Source: Oscillospiraceae bacterium (GTDB lineage: Bacteria > Bacillota > Clostridia > Oscillospirales > Ruminococcaceae). Taken from it: a stretch of 7,454 bases of DNA. Every line of letters starts with the position of its first letter. The first letter of the stretch is position 1. The DNA is taken from positions 1 to 7,454 of the forward strand of contig JAFYEQ010000050.1 in the NCBI GenBank assembly GCA_017544185.1, written 5' to 3'. The position numbers and the translations under genes are program-made. Below are positions 1 to 5,556 of the stretch, in pieces. The notes under the pieces were generated by a model. The model was not told the origin of the DNA. It worked only from the letters and a program-made list of their open reading frames with translations, and did no database searches.

Positions 1-938
1 ACAGCGTCGTTGAGCATAGCCAGGCATGCGGTAGTGCCCGCGCATCCGCAGCGCTCAAGACCCATCTCCTCGAGTATATACGCCACGCTGTCGCCGACAG
101 CGGGAGTGGGTGCCAGTGAAAGGTCGACTATGCCGAAGGGCACGTCCAGTCTCTCGGACGCGGTGACACCTACCAGCTGACCTACACGGGTGATCTTGTA
201 GGCGGTCTTCTTTATGATGTCCGCCAGCTGAGTTATATCAGCATCGGGATACTTGGCGAGGGCAGCACGCACAACGCCCGGGCCCGATACGCCTACGTTT
301 ATCATACATTCGGGCTCGCCCACGCCGTGGAAGGCTCCCGCCATGAAGGGGTTGTCGTCCACCGCATTGCAGAACACCACCAGCTTTGCAGCGCCGAAGC
401 AGCGGTCATCCACGGTGGCCTCGGCTGTCTCCCTGACGATGCGTCCCATAAGGGCTACGGCATCCATATTTATGCCTGTCTTGGTAGAGCCGATGTTGAC
501 CGAGGAGCATACACAGGTGGTCTCTGCCAGAGCCTGCGGTATAGAGCGTATCAGCTTCTCGTCGCCCGAGGAGAAGCCCTTCTGCACCAGTGCGGAGTAT
601 CCGCCTATCAGATTGACGCCGCACTCCTTGGCAGCATGCTCCATGGTATGAGCGAACTTTACGGGAGAGCCGTCACAGGCAGCGGATATCATAGCGATGG
701 GAGTCACGGAAAGACGCTTGTTGATGATGGGTATACCGTACTCCTTCTCGATCTCCTCGCCCACGGGCACCAGACGGGACGCACATCTGCATATCTTGTC
801 GTATACCTTCTCGCAGGCGCGGTCCATGTCGCTGTCGATACAGTCTAAGAGGGATATGCCCATAGTTATGGTGCGTATATCCAGGCACTCGTCCTGTATC
901 ATGCGTATAGTCTCAAGTATATCGTAAACGTTTATCAT
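1..938 (-). CDS. PFL-like DUF711 / UPF0210 family protein, N-terminal 312 residues (3' end outside window)
   Basis: The reading frame opens at ATG 938 and stays open to the left edge, giving 312 codons plus two bases; family members are about 450 residues, so roughly the C-terminal third is missing from the window, not from the gene. Family hallmarks seen: a TGISLLDC-like segment near residue 26, [15 protein letters not shown] at about 107-121, a Cys-rich [16 protein letters not shown] stretch at about 142-157, [21 protein letters not shown] near 190-210, [10 protein letters not shown] near 214-223 and [15 protein letters not shown] at 272-286. The family has a pyruvate formate-lyase-like fold, hence the name PFL, but no established reaction; it should not be called a formate lyase. 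It lies 13 nt after the ACT gene with a GGAG ribosome binding site (946-949) 7 nt before the start, so the pair is almost certainly co-transcribed, as in many Firmicutes and archaea. Confidence 0.93.
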   Translation of the reverse strand, partial: MINVYDILETIRMIQDECLDIRTITMGISLLDCIDSDMDRACEKVYDKICRCASRLVPVGEEIEKEYGIPIINKRLSVTPIAMISAACDGSPVKFAHTMEHAAKECGVNLIGGYSALVQKGFSSGDEKLIRSIPQALAETTCVCSSVNIGSTKTGINMDAVALMGRIVRETAEATVDDRCFGAAKLVVFCNAVDDNPFMAGAFHGVGEPECMINVGVSGPGVVRAALAKYPDADITQLADIIKKTAYKITRVGQLVGVTASERLDVPFGIVDLSLAPTPAVGDSVAYILEEMGLERCGCAGTTACLAMLNDA

Positions 939-951
939 CAGTATGCTCCGA

Positions 952-1221
952 TCAGATGGTATGCATGGTGTTGAAGATATCCTCATGCATGGTGTGTATC
1001 TTCAGTCCAAGGCTGTCGCCCAGCTCCGTCAGCTTGTCCTGCAGAGCCGTGAAGGAGCCGTTGATGTTGGTGATGTCCACCAGCATTATCATTGCGAACA
1101 TATCCTGCAGCACGCTCTGCGTCACATCGGTGACATTGGCGTTGTTCTCGGCGCATATACCGCTCACCTTCGCAAGTATGCCCACAGCATCCTTGCCTAT
1201 AACAGTTACTACCGCTTTCAT
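952..1221 (-). CDS. ACT domain protein, UPF0237 family
   Basis: This encodes 89 residues, the normal length for this single-domain family. The whole protein is one ACT fold: [19 protein letters not shown] at the N-terminus, an [22 protein letters not shown] core at residues 25-46, and the family-typical ending [12 protein letters not shown] domains usually bind amino acids or similar small ligands and act as sensors; the ligand of this family is not established. I chose ATG 1221 because the family begins at MKAVV-type sequence and because GGAGG (rc of 1228-1232) sits 6 nt upstream. An upstream in-frame start at 1284 would add a 21-residue basic extension without family support. The gene directly precedes the DUF711 gene, its usual partner, which suggests that the ACT protein senses a ligand for, or forms a complex with, the DUF711 protein; that is inference. 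Confidence 0.94.
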   Translation of the reverse strand: MKAVVTVIGKDAVGILAKVSGICAENNANVTDVTQSVLQDMFAMIMLVDITNINGSFTALQDKLTELGDSLGLKIHTMHEDIFNTMHTI

Positions 1222-1227
1222 ATATAT

Positions 1228-1233
1228 CCTCCG
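1228..1233 (-). promoter_or_regulatory. Ribosome binding site of the ACT gene
   Basis: The minus strand reads CGGAGG, 6 nt before ATG 1221. It fixes the start and argues against the longer in-frame ORF that begins at 1284. Confidence 0.8.
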
Positions 1234-1247
1234 TATAACGTATAAGT

Positions 1248-1276
1248 AGTATCTAAGGAAACGCCGGATAAAACAA
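1248..1276 (-). promoter_or_regulatory. Possible sigma-70-type promoter for the ACT/DUF711 pair
   Basis: On the minus strand TTGTTT (1276-1271) and GATACT (1253-1248) are separated by 17 nt and would start RNA about 20 nt before the ribosome binding site. The matches to consensus are only 3/6 and 4/6. The AT-rich setting between a terminator-like hairpin and a gene start supports a promoter somewhere here, but the exact boxes are weak. Confidence 0.3.
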
Positions 1277-1357
1277 ATATCCATGTTTACATTTTAGGTA
1301 TTACCGTATCTCTCCGCCGCCGTAGGCGGCGGAGAGATACTTATCCAGTGTTTTCCT
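1256..1357. repeat. Composite imperfect inverted-repeat element around a GC-rich hairpin
   Basis: The plus-strand segment at 1256-1271 reads AGGAAACGCCGGATAA. The minus-strand segment at 1357-1341 reads AGGAAAACACTGGATAA. They match except for one extra A and two substitutions, so the two ends are inverted copies. The right copy directly abuts the perfect hairpin at 1306-1340, while the left copy is 34 nt from it. This fills most of the 154-nt gap between the cellulase and ACT genes. It may be a small non-autonomous mobile element (MITE- or REP-like) or a large RNA structure. No clear target-site duplication is visible and there is no coding capacity. Confidence 0.5.
1306..1340 (-). terminator. 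Strong stem-loop after the cellulase gene, probable terminator
   Basis: Arms 1306-1321 and 1325-1340 are perfectly complementary over 16 bp, with a 3-nt loop (GTA on the plus strand) and a GC-rich CCGCCGCC core. It lies 36 nt after the cellulase stop codon and before the ACT gene, where a transcription unit boundary is expected. No run of T follows on the minus strand (it reads GGTAATACCTAAAAT), so it is not a textbook intrinsic terminator. It could instead protect the mRNA 3' end, need Rho, or be part of a repeat element. Confidence 0.5.
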
Positions 1358-1375
1358 AAAGTCCTGTGTGTCAGG

Positions 1376-3316
1376 TCACCCAAGTGTCTTGCCGTTCTCG
1401 CCAAGGGGTATCTGGTGATCCAAGCCGACGAACTTGCCGTTCTCCTGCCAGAGGACATCTTTTACGAACTCGTATTTCTCCTCGTCCCATGTGACGAAGT
1501 CATCTTTGACCAGACCGCCCGTATCGCCCGAGTTGGCGTTGAAGCACCAGAAGGTGTGGCTCAGCCGCTCCTCCTTGATCAGCCGCCTGAGCATCTCCAT
1601 CCACTTCAGGTTCGGCTGGGTCATGAAGCCGCCCCATTCGCCGATGAGCAGGGGAGCTGTACCGCTGTCGTGTATGTACAGCCAGTTGTCGTTCCAGGCG
1701 TCTTTCTTCAGGCTCTCAAAGGTATAGTCTCCCTTGAACCACTCCTGCTGATATACAGCAGGGCCGTAGTCATGGGGGGAGTAGACCAGCTTGTCCTTAT
1801 ACTTGCCCAGATCCACGGGATGATCCTTCACGCCCCGCAGGTTGGCGCCCCACCATGTGCTGGTATAGTCTCCCGGGTCGGTGGAGGAGAAGTCACCGTT
1901 GGCCTTGGTATCTCTGGGGTATATCTCTATGCCTTCCACCATGATCAGCACGTTGGGGTCCTGGTCGAGCACGGCCTTGGCAGCCAGCTCCGCCTGATAT
2001 CTCCAGTTGTCCTTGTCCTTGGAGCCGTCCCACTTTGCGCGGGGAGACTCGTTGGGCTTGCCGTGGGGCTCGTTCTTCAGGTCGAAGGCGATGATGGTAT
2101 CGTCGTCCTTATAACGCTTTGCCATCCATGCAAGAGCGGCGCGGTAGTCCTTGTCGGACACGTCACCGTCGTACCACATGTTCTTCATATGCCCCATGGT
2201 ATCGGTCCTTGCAGAGTGTATGTCTATCATGATCTTGAGGCCGTTGGCGCGGCACTGTCCCACCACGTAGTCGAATATCTCCAGCGAGGTCATATCATTG
2301 AGGTATGAGTTATATGCGTGATTGTAGTTGGCATCGGGGTATTCTCCCGCAGCCCATTTATTTATCAGCTCCGCCGAGAAGGGTATACGGATCAGATTGA
2401 AGCCGTGGTCGGCAATAGCCGCTATGGACGTGTTCAGATCCGATGCCCAGAGCCCGTCGAAGGTGTTGGTGCCTGTGTTGTAGCCGAACCAGTTGATGCC
2501 CGTGAGCCAGACCTCTTTGCCCTTGCTGTCCACGATCCTGTTGCCCTTTACATGGAGCCAGTCATCGGTGGTGGGAGGGGGCACATCCTTGGCGGGGGAG
2601 GACTGCACGGTGTTCCCGCTGCTGCCGCCCCAGTTCTGGACTATGGTCCCGAAGGCGCATACCACTGATGCGCCGCTGACGTTGATGGCGTCGGGGTCGC
2701 GGACGATCATGCCGAAGGATGCGTCCTGTCCGGCGTATATAGCGGTATTGAAGTCTACGGGACCCGCAGTGATCGTTCCGCCCTCACAGGATATGGTCGT
2801 GTTCCAGGACTGATCGATAACGGCACTGCCGGAGGGTATAGTGACCGTCCAGCCCGATACGTCCTTCTTGCCCTTGTTCTTTACGACCACGTCGAACTGA
2901 GCGAAGTCGCTCTTTCCATCGTTCCAGCCCCCCATGCGGGTGACTGTGACGGTGACGTCGCCGCTCTGTTCCATATTCGAAGCAGCCAGAGGCGTAGCCG
3001 CCGGCTTATCTGCAGGAGCCTCCTGCACTGTCTCCGCGGGAGCATCCGTCTCGGGCGCTGTCTGCCCGGATGAGGTCTCCTCTTTTATCACGGTATCTAT
3101 AAGTTCCACGTCTGTCACAGCCTGTGTATGTACGCCGCCGTCCCCGTAGGGGTCCGACAGATCTTTGGATATGGTAGTTACGTCGGAGGACGTTGTGGCG
3201 GCCGATGTCACGATCTCGTGAGCATCGGTGATGGCTGTGGTATATTCGGGCGTCTTGTCCTGCCCTGCACAGGCAGTGAGCATGATCGCCGCCAGCAGGC
3301 AGCATATCTTTTTCAT
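1376..3316 (-). CDS. Lipoprotein cellulase: CBM2-like domain plus glycoside hydrolase family 5 (endo-beta-1,4-glucanase)
   Basis: This 646-residue protein is predicted to cut beta-1,4-glucan outside the cell. Residues 1-16 form a lipoprotein signal with lipobox LTAC (Cys16), so it should be anchored to the outer face of the membrane. Residues 17-113 are a Thr/Ala/Glu/Pro-rich linker. Residues 115-230 look like a CBM2-type beta-sandwich with Trp131, Trp156 and Trp171. The GH5 barrel runs from about 253 to 625 and resembles Acidothermus E1, subfamily GH5_1. The eight family residues are recognisable: Arg310, His367, Asn415, acid/base Glu416 (NEP), His515, Tyr517, nucleophile Glu560 (IGEWGG) and Trp590. 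No dockerin or sorting motif follows. ATG 3316 has a GGGGGAG ribosome binding site 4 nt upstream. The exact substrate (cellulose, mixed-linkage glucan, glucomannan) cannot be read from sequence. Confidence 0.94.
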   Translation of the reverse strand: MKKICCLLAAIMLTACAGQDKTPEYTTAITDAHEIVTSAATTSSDVTTISKDLSDPYGDGGVHTQAVTDVELIDTVIKEETSSGQTAPETDAPAETVQEAPADKPAATPLAASNMEQSGDVTVTVTRMGGWNDGKSDFAQFDVVVKNKGKKDVSGWTVTIPSGSAVIDQSWNTTISCEGGTITAGPVDFNTAIYAGQDASFGMIVRDPDAINVSGASVVCAFGTIVQNWGGSSGNTVQSSPAKDVPPPTTDDWLHVKGNRIVDSKGKEVWLTGINWFGYNTGTNTFDGLWASDLNTSIAAIADHGFNLIRIPFSAELINKWAAGEYPDANYNHAYNSYLNDMTSLEIFDYVVGQCRANGLKIMIDIHSARTDTMGHMKNMWYDGDVSDKDYRAALAWMAKRYKDDDTIIAFDLKNEPHGKPNESPRAKWDGSKDKDNWRYQAELAAKAVLDQDPNVLIMVEGIEIYPRDTKANGDFSSTDPGDYTSTWWGANLRGVKDHPVDLGKYKDKLVYSPHDYGPAVYQQEWFKGDYTFESLKKDAWNDNWLYIHDSGTAPLLIGEWGGFMTQPNLKWMEMLRRLIKEERLSHTFWCFNANSGDTGGLVKDDFVTWDEEKYEFVKDVLWQENGKFVGLDHQIPLGENGKTLG

Positions 3317-3320
3317 AGAG

Positions 3321-3327
3321 CTCCCCC
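3321..3327 (-). promoter_or_regulatory. Ribosome binding site of the cellulase gene
   Basis: The minus strand reads GGGGGAG, preceded by TAA, 4 nt before ATG 3316. The start is further supported by the signal peptide that begins at this Met. Confidence 0.7.
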
Positions 3328-3328
3328 T

Positions 3329-3393
3329 TACCTATCGGTCTGGAGCGGTGGGGGCAAGCCCCCATCCTACTGGATCGTTCCTGTACCTATCGG
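3329..3393. repeat. Pair of 10-bp direct repeats bracketing a GC hairpin
   Basis: TACCTATCGG occurs at 3329-3338 and again at 3384-3393 on the plus strand (CCGATAGGTA in the transcribed sense), 55 nt apart. Between the copies lies the GGGGGC/GCCCCC hairpin at 3349-3364. The right copy also forms part of the hairpin at 3381-3399. Direct repeats of this size around a palindrome can mark a small insertion or paired regulator sites. Confidence 0.45.
3349..3364. repeat. GC-rich hairpin TGGGGGC-AA-GCCCCCA in the cysE-cellulase gap
   Basis: There are 7 complementary bases on each side of a 2-nt centre; in RNA a 6-bp stem with a 4-nt loop is more realistic. No T run follows on either strand, so intrinsic termination is doubtful. 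A REP-like interspersed palindrome is an alternative. Confidence 0.45.
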
Positions 3394-3399
3394 GTACAG
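3381..3399 (-). terminator. Stem-loop directly after the serine acetyltransferase gene
   Basis: CTGTACC (3381-3387) pairs with GGTACAG (3393-3399) across a 5-nt loop. It starts 2 nt after the acetyltransferase stop codon (3402-3404). The following minus-strand bases GAACGATCCA hold no T run, so it may attenuate or stabilise the mRNA and not fully terminate it. With the second hairpin it makes a tandem structure between the acetyltransferase and cellulase genes. Confidence 0.35.
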
Positions 3400-3401
3400 C
3401 G

Positions 3402-4370
3402 CTATATCACGTAGAACCAGCTGTCGTCATCGTCGATGCCCGTGACCTCAACGGTATGGGCCTTGCCGTACTTCACGGTGAACTCCTGGTTCTTGATGGA
3501 TACGCGGGCGTTGGGCTGTATGGAGGATGTGATGAACGCGTTGCCTCCGATCACGGCGTCATGGCCGATGACCGTCTCGCCGCCCAGCACCGACGCGCCT
3601 GAGTATATGGTCACGTTGTCCTCGATGGTGGGATGGCGCTTCTTTCCGTGGAGGGTCTGACCGCCGCGGGTGGAGAGAGCGCCCAGCGTAACGCCCTGGT
3701 ATATCTTCACGTTATCGCCTATCTGAGTGGTCTCGCCCACGACTATGCCCGTGCCGTTGTCGATGAAGAAGTACTTGCCTATCGTAGCGCCCGGGTGTAT
3801 GTCTATACCTGTGACGCTGTGTGCGTGCTCGGTCATGATACGGGGTATCAGGGGCACGCCCAGCAGGAACATCTCATGTGCCAGACGGTACACCATTATA
3901 GCATAGAGTCCGGGGTAGGAGTATATGATCTCGTCCTTGTTGAAGGCAGCGGGGTCGCCGTCATAGGTGGCCTCCACATCGGTCTCGATATACTCGCGTA
4001 TATGAGGGATCCTGCCCAGGAACTGGAGCGCTACTCTCTCCGCGCACTTCTCCGTCTCGCTCTCGGGTATGTCGCACCCGCCTGTATAACGCAGGACTAT
4101 GGAGATCTGGCGTATCAGGTTGTACAGCACGTCCTCCAGCTGCATGGTGATGTTGTTGCGGACGGTGTATACCTTGTAGCTGCGGTTCTTGAAGTAGCCG
4201 GGGAATATGATGTTCTGCAGCTGTCCGATGACGCGTACGATCACGTCCTTGTCGGGCTGCGTGAAGCTGTTGTAGCGGTCTATATCGCGGCCGTTGGAGT
4301 AGTCGGATATGATCGTTTCGGCGATGCGCCCCAGCTTATCGCCTACGTCGCTGTTGTAGTTATCATTCAT
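3402..4370 (-). CDS. cysE: Serine O-acetyltransferase-like protein (CysE / long SrpH-type), catalytic His replaced by Asn
   Basis: The family makes O-acetylserine from serine and acetyl-CoA, the first step of cysteine synthesis. At 322 residues this is the long form: a helical N-terminal half, then a left-handed beta-helix of hexapeptide repeats at about 186-290 containing IDIHPGATIG, GTGIVVGETTQIGDNV, GALSTRGGQ and GKKRHPTI. Asp190 and His246 match E. coli CysE Asp143 and His193. The residue matching His158 is Asn205 (codon AAC at 3758-3756; motif IDNGTG, usually DHGTG or DHATG), so activity is uncertain. The C-terminus is acidic and ends Trp-Phe-Tyr-Val-Ile, like tails that bind cysteine synthase. 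I prefer ATG 4370 over GTG 4379 because AAGGGTGA sits 5 nt before it. The start overlaps the DUF4317 stop by 8 nt, suggesting translational coupling. Confidence 0.88.
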   Translation of the reverse strand: MNDNYNSDVGDKLGRIAETIISDYSNGRDIDRYNSFTQPDKDVIVRVIGQLQNIIFPGYFKNRSYKVYTVRNNITMQLEDVLYNLIRQISIVLRYTGGCDIPESETEKCAERVALQFLGRIPHIREYIETDVEATYDGDPAAFNKDEIIYSYPGLYAIMVYRLAHEMFLLGVPLIPRIMTEHAHSVTGIDIHPGATIGKYFFIDNGTGIVVGETTQIGDNVKIYQGVTLGALSTRGGQTLHGKKRHPTIEDNVTIYSGASVLGGETVIGHDAVIGGNAFITSSIQPNARVSIKNQEFTVKYGKAHTVEVTGIDDDDSWFYVI

Positions 4371-5511
4371 CGTTGTCACCCTTGATATCGACGGTGGTGT
4401 CTATGCCGTTTATGGTGAGGTTGGGGTCGTCAAGGTCTATCACGAGGCACTTCCTGCCGCCTATGACAGAGGTGCGCACCTTATCTGTGGCATCCTTGCC
4501 CACGTTGACGGTGATCGCAGACGCTGCGAGGGTCATCTTCGTCTCCACCAGGTTGGATGCGCGGAGCTGACCTTCTCCTACGATCTGCTCGTAGGTCTCG
4601 TCTATGGCCTTTATGCGCTCCTCGCTGATGCCCGCCTCGGAGAGTATGCTCTTGAGCCTGGGAGCATCCACCACGGGAGGCTCGGTCTCGTTCTTGTTCT
4701 GAGCTATGACATCCTCTATGATTTCATTGACGGTGGATATGACGGTATAGTCCAGCTCCTCGCCGCACACCGCGGTGAGCACCGCATGGAAGCGTTCCTT
4801 TTCGCCGTCAGCGGTGTACTGGAAGGTGCAGTCGAGCACGTCCTCCACCATAGACAGGTTCGGCTTCTTGGGCGACTTGGTATAGTACATCACGTAGTTG
4901 ATATCCGTCTGTCTGTCGGAGAACACGGGATAGAAAAAGCCGTCCTGAGGAGCCTTGGATATGATCATCTCATTGTTGAGCTTCTTGGATATGTTCACCT
5001 GCTCGCTGTCGTAGTACAGCCCGTCGTCGCCTGTCTGAGAGGGGCAGCAGGCCGTGACCATAAAGGTATGCTCGAAGTCGTCGTCGGTCTTGGTGTCGTC
5101 CTTGGCGCGGCGTATGACGGTATAGGTGCATATCCCCGCTATTATGGCGTAGGCGGTGCCGGGCGCGTAGTTGGACGCGATCCTGTTCAGGAAAGCTGTG
5201 GTGATCTCCTCGTCTGCGAACTTCGTCTTTATGGCATCATAGAGGATATGCTGTGCGCCGCCCTCCTCATAGGACTCATTGGGGAAGGGGTACTCGTTCA
5301 GGTTCTTGCCCAGAGTGCCGCTGAGGGACTTCTTCAGGGTCTCCGTTATCACCTCGGCTTTATCGGGCTCCAGCTCATGGAAGCCCTTGTTGACCGTGCA
5401 GCGTATATTGTTCTCGCCGTCCACGAATGCCATGACTACGCGGTTTATCGTGAACAGTCCCGAGTCCTTGTTGAAGTTCTTCTTTATCTCGTTTATCTCT
5501 TTTTTGTTCAT
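4363..5511 (-). CDS. DUF4317 family protein
   Basis: This 382-residue protein is recognised from the N-terminal MNKKEINEIKKNF motif followed by a VDGENN segment, the LSGTLGKNLNEYPFP segment at about 64-78, and the SDRQTDINYVMYYTKSP segment at about 198-214, all typical of DUF4317 proteins of Clostridia. Full length matches the family. It has no signal peptide or membrane segment and should be cytoplasmic. No biochemical role is established for the family and I infer none. ATG 5511 has AAAGGA (rc of 5518-5523) 6 nt upstream. The last codons overlap the start of the acetyltransferase gene (ATGAATGA), and the upstream gene ends 45 nt before this start, so it is probably in one operon with both. 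The C-terminal 100 residues are less familiar, with a predicted helical stretch and then a beta-rich, Asp-rich end. Confidence 0.88.
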   Translation of the reverse strand: MNKKEINEIKKNFNKDSGLFTINRVVMAFVDGENNIRCTVNKGFHELEPDKAEVITETLKKSLSGTLGKNLNEYPFPNESYEEGGAQHILYDAIKTKFADEEITTAFLNRIASNYAPGTAYAIIAGICTYTVIRRAKDDTKTDDDFEHTFMVTACCPSQTGDDGLYYDSEQVNISKKLNNEMIISKAPQDGFFYPVFSDRQTDINYVMYYTKSPKKPNLSMVEDVLDCTFQYTADGEKERFHAVLTAVCGEELDYTVISTVNEIIEDVIAQNKNETEPPVVDAPRLKSILSEAGISEERIKAIDETYEQIVGEGQLRASNLVETKMTLAASAITVNVGKDATDKVRTSVIGGRKCLVIDLDDPNLTINGIDTTVDIKGDNDE

Positions 5512-5517
5512 GCTGTA

Positions 5518-5523
5518 TCCTTT
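5518..5523 (-). promoter_or_regulatory. Ribosome binding site of the DUF4317 gene
   Basis: The minus strand reads AAAGGA, 6 nt before ATG 5511. The 45-nt gap it lies in (5512-5556) shows no hairpin or clear promoter, consistent with read-through from the upstream gene. Confidence 0.65.
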
Positions 5524-5556
5524 CTATCTCTGTCAGCATATCTTTATCATGTGACC

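Noticed and set aside
327..848. Plus-strand ORFs opposite the DUF711 gene
   Set aside because: The minus strand encodes long conserved DUF711 motifs throughout; the plus ORFs have no recognisable features.
1222..1284. N-terminal extension of the ACT protein from 1284
   Set aside because: The family starts at the Met at 1221, which has a good ribosome binding site; the extension covers the probable promoter and inverted repeat.
952..1375. Riboswitch or T-box ahead of the ACT gene
   Set aside because: The non-coding part is only about 150 nt and is explained by an inverted-repeat element and hairpin; I see no T-box or known riboswitch core motif.
1415..2308. Plus-strand ORF of 297 codons opposite the cellulase
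   Set aside because: It lies fully antisense to the GH5 domain whose catalytic residues are intact; composition is shadow-like and there is no supporting motif.
4371..4379. GTG 4379 as start of the acetyltransferase
   Set aside because: It has no ribosome binding site at proper distance, while ATG 4370 has AAGGGTGA 5 nt upstream. The difference is only three residues.
3633..4385. Plus-strand ORF of 250 codons opposite the acetyltransferase gene
   Set aside because: It is the antisense shadow of a clearly recognised gene, has a Val/Tyr/Leu-rich composition typical of reversed GC-rich codons, and matches no family.
5512..5556. Terminator or promoter between the hypothetical gene and DUF4317
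   Set aside because: The 45-nt gap has no stem-loop and no convincing promoter boxes beyond the ribosome binding site.
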